46,743 nt of DNA from Cytophagaceae bacterium (GTDB lineage Bacteria; Bacteroidota; Bacteroidia; Flavobacteriales; Flavobacteriaceae): assembly GCA_002710685.1 (NCBI GenBank), contig PALD01000036.1:1-46743 (forward strand), given 5' to 3'. Positions within the stretch are counted from its first letter, which is position 1; each line of letters begins with the position of its first letter. The position numbers and the translations under genes were made by a program. Below, piece after piece: positions 8,979-17,900 of the stretch. Under the pieces are notes generated by a model. The model searched no databases. It worked only from the letters and a program-made list of their open reading frames with translations, and was not told where the DNA came from.

Positions 8979-9482
8979 ATGGCTTATGACTTAGATTTTC
9001 ATGAGGAAGGTGACTTAATCCTTCATATTAAGAAATTCTTTTTGCACCCTAGCTCTTGGAATGAGGCTGAAAATCAAATACCTATTACATTATCTTGGAG
9101 AAAGTATAAGTTTTCACCTCAAAATCGTACTAAGATACCAACTAGTAGTGGGGTCTATGCTTTTGTGGTTATTCCAGAATTTGACAATTGTTTTGAGACG
9201 AAATATCTTTTTTACGCTGGAAAAACAAATAGGACACTTAGGGAAAGATATGCAGAATACCTTCGGGAGAGAGCTGGTAAAGGAAAACCAAGAAATAAGG
9301 TATTTAAAATGTTCAAACAATATGACGGCTATCTGCATTTCTTTTTTAGCGAAATAGAAAATTCGAATGATGTTGATTCTTGTGAAGATTGCTTGTTGAA
9401 TACTTTTGTTCCACATGTAAATGTACAGATAGCCAAAGCTAAGATTAAACCGGAATTGCAATACATCTATGAAAGCGCTTAA
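8979..9482 (+). CDS. GIY-YIG family nuclease in the ssp-like operon
   Basis: The 167-residue product has the GIY-YIG fold markers: GVY at 58-60, FYAGKT at 78-83 in place of YIGKT, a conserved arginine in RTLRERY at about 86-90, and a glutamate in SCEDCLLNTFVP near 136 that would bind the metal. Residues 1-50 form a short N-terminal extension. Such domains cut or nick DNA. The gene is one base downstream of the SspD-like gene and overlaps the DGQHR gene by 14 bases, so its product should be made in fixed proportion with the modification proteins. I infer that it is the nuclease of the system, acting on unmodified or on phosphorothioated DNA. I do not recall a GIY-YIG protein as a standard member of SspBCD or Dnd operons. 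Confidence 0.8.
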   Translation: MAYDLDFHEEGDLILHIKKFFLHPSSWNEAENQIPITLSWRKYKFSPQNRTKIPTSSGVYAFVVIPEFDNCFETKYLFYAGKTNRTLRERYAEYLRERAGKGKPRNKVFKMFKQYDGYLHFFFSEIENSNDVDSCEDCLLNTFVPHVNVQIAKAKIKPELQYIYESA

Positions 9483-10725
9483 AAAAAACAAAAAGTTAAA
9501 CCTTCCTTGCCTTAGAGGCAAAATGGGAGATTGGATGTATTACGTCACATTGTTAAAATTTGATGAAGTAGCAAATCGAGTTTTTCTTCCTGAAGAGATT
9601 GATGAAAAGTATGAAGACAAGGAAGAACTTAAGTTAGGAGACTGGATTCAAAGGGATTTGGAAAGGAAACGTATTAAGGAGGTGGTTAATTACTTGAAAA
9701 GACAAAAACAGCGTTTCTTTAATAGTCTAATTCTTGGTATGTATGACGGAAAACCTAGTTATAGAGAAATTGAAGTAGAAACCTCTTCAATATATGAAAG
9801 GGAAGAAGAAACACAATATTTTTCTAAGACTTTTGGAATCTTGACTTTGAATGGAAACGAGTCAATATTTGCAATTGACGGTCAGCATAGGGCAATATCA
9901 ATACGAAAAGCTGTTGAGGATAAAAAAAATCTCATCGATGACGAAATTTGTGCAATTTTCGTTGCACACAAAACAGATGATGAAGGTAAAATAAGAACTA
10001 GAAGGTTGTTTTCTACACTCAATAGATATGCCAAACCAGTTAATAAAAAAGAAATAATAGCTCTTAGTGAAGATGATAATTGTGCTATACTAACCCGAAG
10101 ACTGGTGGAGCACTACAAAAAGTTTGAGGATAAAATTCTTATACACGGAAACAAATCAATAAATCGGGGCAACTCTTATGCTTTTACAAGCATAATTCAA
10201 TTATATGAAATTATTGTTTTACTTCTTTGTGAAGTTAGAATTACAAGTGTAGGAATGACATCCGGAGAGGATAGGAAGGACTTTACTAATACGAGGGTAA
10301 GTGAGGAAGCTCTGAATGACCACTATCGTAAACTGACAAATATTTTTAATAAAACTATTTCAACATTTAGCCAACTAGAAGATTTGTTAGTAAATGATAA
10401 AAAAATTGACAGAACAAATAAAAAGACTAGTTTAATATTTCGCCCTATTGGTCAAGAAATATTTTTTAAAGTGCTAAAGGCTGGAATCACAGAAGGAGTG
10501 CATAATAAAGTATATGATTATTTTGAGAACGCAAAATTTGACCTCGACAATCCGGTATGGAATGAAGTTTTTTGGGATGAAGAAACCAATAATATTATTA
10601 CTTTATCTGAAAGACAAAAATATGCCTATCATTTGATAATGGAGAAAATTGGAATACCCATAAATCGTACTAAAAAGGATAAAGAAATTTTTCAATCTTT
10701 TGGTTTTTCCACTAATGATATATAA
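9469..10725 (+). CDS. DGQHR domain protein, DndB-like
   Basis: The 418-residue product carries the signature DGQHR at residues 137-141 within FAIDGQHRAISIRKA, followed by RLFSTLNRYAKPVNKKE near 178-194. This pattern is shared with DndB, the DNA-binding regulator of Dnd phosphorothioation operons, and more distantly with the ParB/DUF262 fold in SspE, where a DGQR motif takes part in sensing phosphorothioate and in NTP hydrolysis. The N-terminal 130 residues contain charged helices such as LERKRIKEVVNYLKRQKQRFF. It overlaps the GIY-YIG gene by 14 bases. Likely roles are repression of the operon or sensing of the DNA sulfur mark for the neighbouring nuclease. An ATG at 9523 is a possible later start. 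Confidence 0.75.
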   Translation: MKALKKNKKLNLPCLRGKMGDWMYYVTLLKFDEVANRVFLPEEIDEKYEDKEELKLGDWIQRDLERKRIKEVVNYLKRQKQRFFNSLILGMYDGKPSYREIEVETSSIYEREEETQYFSKTFGILTLNGNESIFAIDGQHRAISIRKAVEDKKNLIDDEICAIFVAHKTDDEGKIRTRRLFSTLNRYAKPVNKKEIIALSEDDNCAILTRRLVEHYKKFEDKILIHGNKSINRGNSYAFTSIIQLYEIIVLLLCEVRITSVGMTSGEDRKDFTNTRVSEEALNDHYRKLTNIFNKTISTFSQLEDLLVNDKKIDRTNKKTSLIFRPIGQEIFFKVLKAGITEGVHNKVYDYFENAKFDLDNPVWNEVFWDEETNNIITLSERQKYAYHLIMEKIGIPINRTKKDKEIFQSFGFSTNDI

Positions 10726-10730
10726 TAAAA

Positions 10731-13226
10731 CTACTCCCCAACCCCTTCCATCAGCACGTCCATCCCTCCATAGTTCAAAATAAAGGTAGAGTAATAATTA
10801 TCAAATAAATCTTTTAAATATGTACCTAAATCAACTGGTTCAGGCTCATCCCTTCCTGCTATTTTTTGTGAGATTTGATAGCCCCTGTTTATTGTAATGG
10901 TATAAAGAAAAAGGGTGTGGAAGTACACAGATGAATAATATTTTTGATTGGCTGCGATAATCTGATTTTCATTTATATGCTTATAGGTAGATTTAAAATT
11001 CATCAATACGCTACTATCCATATTCACAAAAATGCGTGTTAGCGTATCGCCTTGAGCGTCGGGTACCATAACGGTAGTATGATTCATTTCCATACTTGTG
11101 GCTCCTTCTACATCCTCCCAGAAGACCGCATCTTTTTGGTCCTCTTCCTTGGTTTCATACGCAAAAAGCAATTGAGGCAAACCTAGGTCTTCATTATCAT
11201 TTTCCTCTTTGGGGGTTTTCACTTTAGGAGCTTCCTCATCAACAATCATTACCCAAAACATTTCGGTAAGATTTTTTCCCGGGGCCGAAAGGTCCACTTG
11301 CATCTGTATTGCATCTCCTACCTTTAAAGAATCTTTGGGATTTAGAGCTATTTTTATAGAACCCTTATTGGGGCTGCTTTTAACCACGTTAAAAATTTCG
11401 GTAGGCTCCTTGGGAGTACCCGGCTTAGTACCGCCTTCCGTTTCATTGCTTTTGACATTTAGGATAGAAATTTTTAGGTCACCAGGCTCATCGGTCCTGT
11501 CAAAGTATTCATTTTCTACATCTGTGGAAAACCGAATGGATTTTTCGCCGTTGAGCGGAATTTTGGCTACCATATCATTACCTTTCTTACCATTTATTTC
11601 AAATAGGGATGGAAAACGTTGCGGTTTAAATGGTGTTTCTTTAGTTTCGTTTTTAGAAGGTCTTTTTTCTGTTTTATTTTTCTTCTGTTCCTTGATGTCT
11701 AGTTTAAAGGTCTTTCCCAGGAGTTTCATCAGGTCAGAATTCAAGGGCATATTCTTGGTAAAGCTTTTAAGGAGGTCGCCCGTTTTTGATGAACTGTCTA
11801 TATTAACCGCCTGTTTTCTTTGTTTCTCAATGTCTGCCAATCGTCCATCCTTCTTACTTAATTGCTCGGCTAGATAATGTCTTAAAAATTGGGTTTCCTG
11901 GCCTTCTTTTAGGCGGTCACGGGAAGCCATAAACAGTTCTTTCCTAAAATTATAGCTCATTTCTGTGCAATCTACATGGATTAATAAATGACTCTTTAGT
12001 AAATTGAGTTTAAGCGAACGAGTTATAAATTCTGAAGTATAATGACCATGTACCTGGCCATTTAATGAAAACATGACGGCCATGGAATTTTTAAAATATC
12101 GCTTCTGAATGGTCGCTTTAGATTTCTTTAAATCAAAATTCCGCACTTTGGTCTTAAAAACAAAACAAGAGACTTTCATCCGACCAAAGTTTTCGTCTTC
12201 AAATTGTTCTGAAAAGGACTCTTCTATATAATCATCTTCTTCATTGGCCAACCGTCTTTTAAGTCCAAAGAGGTCATTGTCTAATACATTATTGTTAGGA
12301 TAACGTTCTTTGGTATCCTTCGTAAGAATGGGAAGTGCAGGATTAAACAGATATTCATTAATACTTTGGTTCAGGTCTTGTGCAAAGCCGGAATATCCCT
12401 TAGGAAACTGATAAGAATATAACTTAATTATAGACCCTGTTTTAAATTTCCTGTTTTCCAGTTTTAAATCCAGTTCACTGATGGGGAAAGAGGCAATGGC
12501 GCCATCTATCAGTAAGTACTCATACCATGTTTCTTTAGATTGGTCGGATGCCTTTTTAGGATGCTCTCGAATAAGTGTAAATCCAAAATCTCCTGTACCA
12601 TCATATTTTTTAGAAGCAATGAGTTGATAGCGCTTTTTACCACAGAATACAATGGACCCACTGCCTCCCATATTATACTTACCCTGAACAAAATGCACAT
12701 TGTTTTTATTCCCCCTTACGAGGGATAAAAATGTATTTTCAAAATCCTTTGGGTGTTGGCCCTCTCCATTATCATAAACTACCACGGATGTAGGATGATT
12801 TGTGCGATTGCTACGAGGTCCTTTTCCGTCAGCAATAATTTGAATTTCTTCAGCCTGGGCGCGTCTTTGGGATTTTAAATCCCAATTGTTATTGGGATAA
12901 AACTTCTCAATGGCCTCTTTCATTGATTGTGGTGCCGCAGGATTTTTCGGATCAATACCTAATTCATAACATTTCTTGGTAAGTAAAGCATCGATGGAAT
13001 TTGTGACTTTTTCAATGAGTGCAGCAATTGGATTGGACTGTTGATTTTTAACTATTCCATAGTTACTCCTATTGTCACCCAAAGGCTTCCAGTTACCATC
13101 GTCAAAAATATCTGGATGATCTTCCATAACCTTTAAAAGATCATCTTCATCTTGAGCATTAAAAATTTCAAAAAATAATTCCCTGTTAGATAGTATGCTG
13201 GTTGTTCCAGTAAATAAGTCGCTCAT
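10731..13226 (-). CDS. GHKL/MORC-like ATPase of the defence island
   Basis: An 831-residue protein with a Bergerat ATP-binding fold at the N terminus: N-box EKVTNSIDA at about 72-80, G1 box DNGEG at 152-156 and G2 box KYNMGGSGS at 183-191, the order seen in Hsp90, MutL and MORC proteins. A lysine-rich linker (KKNKTEKRP, near 510-525) follows, and the C-terminal part has beta-rich segments. It is convergent with the plus-strand operon; the two stop codons are only about 5 bases apart, so transcripts may overlap. GHKL ATPases act as DNA clamps or conformational switches, and several antiphage systems use them. I infer an effector or DNA-sensing role in this island. It has its own promoter region upstream (13227-13372). 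Histidine kinase is excluded because no HisKA-like dimerisation region is present. Confidence 0.75.
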   Translation of the reverse strand: MSDLFTGTTSILSNRELFFEIFNAQDEDDLLKVMEDHPDIFDDGNWKPLGDNRSNYGIVKNQQSNPIAALIEKVTNSIDALLTKKCYELGIDPKNPAAPQSMKEAIEKFYPNNNWDLKSQRRAQAEEIQIIADGKGPRSNRTNHPTSVVVYDNGEGQHPKDFENTFLSLVRGNKNNVHFVQGKYNMGGSGSIVFCGKKRYQLIASKKYDGTGDFGFTLIREHPKKASDQSKETWYEYLLIDGAIASFPISELDLKLENRKFKTGSIIKLYSYQFPKGYSGFAQDLNQSINEYLFNPALPILTKDTKERYPNNNVLDNDLFGLKRRLANEEDDYIEESFSEQFEDENFGRMKVSCFVFKTKVRNFDLKKSKATIQKRYFKNSMAVMFSLNGQVHGHYTSEFITRSLKLNLLKSHLLIHVDCTEMSYNFRKELFMASRDRLKEGQETQFLRHYLAEQLSKKDGRLADIEKQRKQAVNIDSSSKTGDLLKSFTKNMPLNSDLMKLLGKTFKLDIKEQKKNKTEKRPSKNETKETPFKPQRFPSLFEINGKKGNDMVAKIPLNGEKSIRFSTDVENEYFDRTDEPGDLKISILNVKSNETEGGTKPGTPKEPTEIFNVVKSSPNKGSIKIALNPKDSLKVGDAIQMQVDLSAPGKNLTEMFWVMIVDEEAPKVKTPKEENDNEDLGLPQLLFAYETKEEDQKDAVFWEDVEGATSMEMNHTTVMVPDAQGDTLTRIFVNMDSSVLMNFKSTYKHINENQIIAANQKYYSSVYFHTLFLYTITINRGYQISQKIAGRDEPEPVDLGTYLKDLFDNYYSTFILNYGGMDVLMEGVGE

Positions 13227-13372
13227 TAAATTTTGTTGTCAAGTTCATTTACACAACACGACAGGGGAAGAAGTGCGATAACTAAATTAACAATTTATTT
13301 AGTCCATTAAAATAAATATCCCAAAAACTTATTTCCAGGACATTATATTCTTTTAAGTTCTGTAGGCTAATT

Positions 13373-13663
13373 TTAGAATCTACTGTTTTCCCAATTCTGT
13401 TCAATCCAACTCTTTATTTTCTCCTGACTTCTGACATCTCCAGGTACTTCCTCACGTATCATTTTTTCAATTTTATTTCCTGATCGTGTTTCTTTTAAAC
13501 CATGTATATCTGCTAGTTTATTAATAAAATAGAGTATTTCATAGCCTTCTTTCCTGTTTAATAATGTGCTGTCTGGTTCTCCAGTAATTTTGGGGTTATC
13601 TCCAGAAATAGTAGTCCATGAATAATCTTTGTAATAAAGATCTGATTTAGTGATAAGTGCCAT
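13373..13663 (-). CDS. Small hypothetical protein inside the defence island
   Basis: I do not recognise this 96-residue protein. It is charged, soluble and without signal peptide or membrane segment. The second half contains helical stretches (KEGYEILYFINKLADIHG and KIKSWIEQNW). It is encoded on the same strand as the GHKL ATPase, 146 bases upstream of it, and could be read in the same transcript. The right copy of the 15-bp repeat lies 57 bases before its start, so the gene is just inside the bracketed segment. It could be a regulator or an accessory protein of the system. ATG 13663 is the only good start. Confidence 0.6.
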   Translation of the reverse strand: MALITKSDLYYKDYSWTTISGDNPKITGEPDSTLLNRKEGYEILYFINKLADIHGLKETRSGNKIEKMIREEVPGDVRSQEKIKSWIEQNWENSRF

Positions 13664-13719
13664 AACATATTAGGTTTATAATTATTTATGGCAAGTTCTT
13701 CCATTTCCTTTTAAAGACT

Positions 13720-13734
13720 TTACGGAATCCCGTA
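13720..13734 (+). repeat. Right copy of the 15-bp near-palindromic repeat flanking the defence island
   Basis: Identical to 3309-3323 over TTACGGAATCCCGTA. It is followed by ATCCTAC, which is the complement of the GTAGGAT-like string before the left core, so the pair can be aligned both as direct and as longer imperfect inverted repeats. It lies 57 bases upstream of the start of the small gene 13373-13663. Confidence 0.6.
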
Positions 13735-13867
13735 ATCCTACAAAATTTGTATAATTATTTCAGCATTATAATAGGGAAAATCCTATTGTAGAACACATTT
13801 CCAAGTTCACCTTATAACATAATAATGTATGAAATTAAAATTGAAAATTAGCAGGAATATGCGCTTT

Positions 13868-14167
13868 TTACTTTTTTATAAAGTAATCGTCTGTTAGAAA
13901 GTCGGAATATCTCTTTTCGACATTTTTAAAGAAGTCTGAAAGTTTTATTCCGTGGTTGAAGCACAGAGTACTTAAAGTAGACAATGGTAAATTATAACCA
14001 TCCTCTTGTTGTATCTTTTCTATAATATGGTAATTAACACCATACTTTTTACCATATTTTCTTGAGCTGATATCTTGAGATGAAAGCCATTCTTCACTTA
14101 TATATTTACATACGTATTTATCCGCAGTAAATACCTTCTTTGTTTTCTTTATGCTTTTATCCGCCAT
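13868..14167 (-). CDS. Small HTH-like regulator, weak Xre/Cro resemblance
   Basis: A basic protein of about 99 residues. The central and C-terminal part, ISSRKYGKKYGVNYHIIEKI and then LSTLSTLCFNHGIKLSDFFKNVE, has the layout of a Cro/C1-type helix-turn-helix domain in which the last helix ends with the common LSDFF pattern. It may repress its own gene or a neighbouring system. The frame is open to a GTG at 14173, but ATG 14167 gives a better N terminus (MADKSIKK). A perfect 7+7-bp palindrome lies 35 bases upstream and could be its operator. It is outside the repeat-bounded island but close to it. The HTH call is based on pattern only. Confidence 0.6.
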   Translation of the reverse strand: MADKSIKKTKKVFTADKYVCKYISEEWLSSQDISSRKYGKKYGVNYHIIEKIQQEDGYNLPLSTLSTLCFNHGIKLSDFFKNVEKRYSDFLTDDYFIKK

Positions 14168-14201
14168 TAGCACAAATGAAAAAAATGTATATATTTTTAT
14201 T

Positions 14202-14217
14202 GAGAGCGTTCGCTCTC
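14202..14217. promoter_or_regulatory. Perfect palindrome upstream of the HTH gene, operator or terminator
   Basis: GAGAGCG and CGCTCTC are perfect arms separated by TT, followed on the plus strand by GTTTTAAAATTTTT. Its place directly upstream of the minus-strand HTH gene suits an operator. The T-rich tail also suits a plus-strand terminator, but no plus-strand gene precedes it nearby. Confidence 0.45.
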
Positions 14218-14305
14218 GTTTTAAAATTTTTATTTATATTTACCTCATAATTATATTTTTGCGAAACTTCTGAACGTAAAATATTAGAAGCATTCGCTTT
14301 GAATC

Positions 14306-14418
14306 TCGATCTAGAAACTGGTAATTTTTATACGTACGAGATGATAAGTGAAATTGCTCACGACCCGGGCGTGGGCTCTCACTTGTTCGTACGTGGGTAT
14401 ACCAGTACCTTAGATCGA
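14306..14418. other. 113-nt long imperfect hairpin, possible structured RNA or mobile palindrome
   Basis: Nested complementary blocks run from the ends to the centre: TCGATCTA (14306-14313) with TAGATCGA (14411-14418), ACTGGTA (14317-14323) with TACCAGT (14400-14406), ACGTACGA (14332-14339) with TCGTACGT (14387-14394), AAGTGA (14346-14351) with TCACTT (14379-14384), and GCTCACG (14356-14362) with CGTGGGC (14370-14376, one G-U pair), closing on CCCGGG. Roughly 36 base pairs with small asymmetric bulges are visible. The bulges and pairing resemble a folded RNA or a palindromic element end. A minus-strand frame of 89 codons crosses it but reads as a low-complexity basic peptide and is probably not a gene. 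Confidence 0.7.
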
Positions 14419-14915
14419 TAAGTTGAGACCTGCGCCTTTTTGTATCCGGGCGGTACTTCTTCTTTTTCAAAGCCCGTGTTTCTTTCCTTGGGAGCTTTGC
14501 AACCCCCATTTCAATCCCCTAAAGTCAATGGCCATAATGGTCACCGCTCGTTGTAGCGTTATATAAAAACCGGTATGCCCCCTGGCATCCCTAAAATTGA
14601 TATTCCATGAAAAACGCGCATACGGGAGCGCGTTACATTCCGCTAATTACCCGTGGGTGATGGTCCCTGCCTATGTGGGGCTGTCGTTTGGGAGGGATAT
14701 GGCTGCTCCTGTCCATTTTTGGGCAGGGTGTGGCCGGGGACCGGTATGACCGGTACATAGGTGAATTAGCCTTAAAAAAGAATTGCTTATGCAAAAAAGA
14801 AGAATGAAGATCCTGTTTCAACGGGTAGAACCAAAAACCTTCCCAGTGATTGGCGTCGCGTGGGAAGGCCTGGTTTGATAAAACGAATGTTTCATTTTAC
14901 TAACATCTCAAAATT
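14419..14915 (+). other. Leader region of the SusC gene with hairpins and tiny frames
   Basis: About 500 bases with no ordinary gene. ATG 14607 opens a 17-codon frame (MKNAHTGARYIPLITRG) whose TGA at 14658-14660 overlaps ATG 14660 of a 29-codon frame. ATG 14789 opens another 29-codon frame ending at 14878. ACGCGC/GCGCGT arms lie at 14613-14632, and CCTTCCCA pairs with TGGGAAGG between about 14837 and 14869, 50 bases before the SusC start. These may be parts of a regulated leader transcript. No known riboswitch or sigma/anti-sigma gene was recognised. Confidence 0.4.
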
Positions 14916-17900
14916 ATGAAAAATTATACGGGTAGGGTTAGTATAAGGATACTTGTATGCAGTATCTTTATAACTAGCTTATATACAGTGCATAGCTCCA
15001 CTACCGCGCCTTTCACTCCTAACCCTTTTGCTAACCTCGGTATCGTGCCTGCCGCCACATCTATGCAGCAGCAGGTAGGCGGCACCGTTAGGGATGCGGA
15101 CGGGATGCCCCTGCCGGGGGTCACCGTCCGTCTCAAGGACAACTCCCGCGGCACCACCACAACCCTGGATGGCACTTACCTGCTCCCCGCCTCCCCCACC
15201 GATACGCTGGTATTCAGCTATGTGGGGTTTACCACCCAGGAAATCGCCGTCAATGACCGCACCACGATCAATATCATCCTGGAAGAGGATATAACCTCCC
15301 TGGATGCCGTGACCATCAACGCCGGCTATTACAACACCACGGAACGGGAACGCACGGGGAATATATCCCGTGTGGATGCAGAGGAAATCGAACGGCAGCC
15401 GGTGACCCATCCCCTAGCCGTTTTGCAAGGGCGGATGCCCGGGGTTTACATTACACAAAATACCGGTGTTCCCGGTGGGGAATTTGAAATTCAGGTACGG
15501 GGAACCAATAGCATAGGGGCGGGCAATGCCCCACTCTACATTGTGGATGGTGTTCCCTTTTCTTCCAGCTCTTTGGGTTATAATGTAAATTCGTATGTCC
15601 TTTCGGGGAATATATCCCCCTTAAATTCGATCAACCCGGCCGATATAGCCAATATAGAGGTACTCAAGGATGCAGATGCCACCGCTATCTATGGTTCGCG
15701 CGGGGCCAATGGGGTGGTGTTGATCACCACCAGGCAGGGCAAGGTGGGCAAGGCCCAGCTTGCCCTGGAGGTTAATACGGGTATTGCCGAGGTTGGGAAT
15801 TTCGTGTCCCTAATGGGCACTACCGAATATCTTGAAATGCGCCGCGAGGGCTATGCCAATGATGGGGTGGTCGATTATCCCTCCAGTGCATATGACGTGA
15901 ACGGAACGTGGGATCCTGATCGTTATAACGACTGGCAGGAAATCCTGATAGGGGGAGTTGCGCGCCAGCAGCAGGCCAACCTGAGGTTGGGTGGTGGCTC
16001 TGAACGGACCCGGTACCTCCTGGGGGGTACCTTTCGTCGGGAGACCACTGTATTTCCCGGGGACAATGCCTATACCAAGGGCGGGTTTTTGGCCAATATG
16101 AACCATGGAGGTGTAGATGATCCATTGCATGTATCCCTTTCCATGAATTATGTAATAGATCATAATGACCTTCCCGGGGAAGATCTTACCAACCTTACAC
16201 GGACCCTGGCACCCAATGCCCCGAACCTCTATAACGATGATGGTAGCCTCAACTGGGCGGATAATACATGGGCAAATCCCATTGCATCACGTACCTATGA
16301 ACGTTTTGATGCCAAGAGCCGTACGTTGATACTCAACGGTAGGGTGGATTATAGATTTTTTAAGCATTGGGTGGTCAAGGCAAACCTTGGGCTGACAACC
16401 ATGAACCTACAGGACAAAAAGGTGACACCTTCCACGAAGTTCAATCCCGACCTTAACCTGGACAGTAGCCGTTCCCTGGTATCCAGCAGTACTGGGGAGC
16501 GCAGTTCATGGATTTCCGAGCCCCAACTTGAGTATGAGAATACCTGGGGAAAAATACAGCTGACCGGTCTTGTGGGAATGACATTTCAAGAAGAGAATAG
16601 CAGTATCCTTTCCCTTAGGGGAAGGGATTTCCCCAGCAATGAACTGCTGGGGGACCTATCTGCAGCCTCTATCTTGGAGGTGAGACAGAATGTTTCCTCA
16701 AGCTATAGGTATCAAGCCGTGTTTGGGAGGGTCAACCTGAACTGGGACGGAAAATATATCCTCAATATTACCAGTAGAAGGGATGGGAGCAGCAGATTTG
16801 GCACGGATAGGCGTTATGCGAACTTTGGGGCCGTGGGTGCGGCCTGGCTATTCTCTAGGGAAAGCTTATTTACGGGACTTGATTTTCTGAGTTTCGGCAA
16901 GCTACGTGGAAGTTATGGCATCACTGGCAATGACCAGATAGGGGATTATGAATATCTGGATACCTATAGCCTAACGGGACGAAGCTATGGAGGGCTGAGC
17001 GGGCTTGCACCTACGCAGCTTTTCAACCCCACATTTGGATGGGAAACCAATAGGAAACTTGAACTTGGCCTTGCCCTGGGATTTGTGGATGACCACATCC
17101 GGACGGAAGTTTCCTTCTTCCTGAACCGTTCCGGGGATCAACTGGTGGGGATTCCCCAACCAGGGACCACTGGATTTACGATGCTTCGCTCCAATCTGGA
17201 TGCCATTGTGGAAAACAGGGGTTGGGAGGTTGTCTTCAATTCGGTCAATATAGACACGGATAACTTTAGTTGGAGCTCTGGTTTTAACATTACCATACCC
17301 AAAAATGAACTTGTTTCCTATCCCGGGCTGGAGGGCTCTACATATGCAAATCAACTGGTGGTGGGAAAATCCCTAAACATCCAAAAGCTGTATGTCCTTG
17401 ATGGGGTAGATACCGATTCGGGTGTCTATACTTTTAGGGACTTCAATGGGGATGGGGAACTGAGTTCACTGGATGACAGGGGATATATTGCCTCCCTGGA
17501 CCCCCGTTTTTATGGTGGCCTCAACAATGACCTTCGGTATGGGAACTGGCACCTCAACTTCCTGTTTCAATTCGTTTCCAGGGATAACAGGGGATATCTT
17601 TCTGGAATACCAGGGGGAATGGTCAATCAGCCGCTGGTTGTCACGGACCGATGGGAAGAGGCAGGGGACGAGGCACGTTTTCAGCAATACAGTAGTGGCC
17701 GTAACAGGGATGTATCCAATGCTTATCTGCGCTTTAGGGACAGTGATGGCAATTGGGAAGATGCGTCCTATATCCGCTTAAAAAATATCTCATTGGAATA
17801 TACCCTTTCCAAAAAGATATTGAAACAGCTTGCTGCTACCCTATACCTACGTGGTCAGAACCTGTTGACCATTACAGGATACGAGGGACTGGATCCTGAA

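Noticed and set aside
8979..9482. Homing endonuclease of the GIY-YIG type
   Set aside because: It is in frame within a coupled operon, without intron or intein context.
14306..14418. Retron msr-msd or integron attC
   Set aside because: No reverse transcriptase or integron integrase in the window, and the ends do not fit the GTTRRRY/RYYYAAC attC boxes.
14240..14509. 89-residue minus-strand ORF over the long hairpin
   Set aside because: Its sequence is the by-product of the hairpin arms and basic low-complexity DNA; no domain or supporting start signal.
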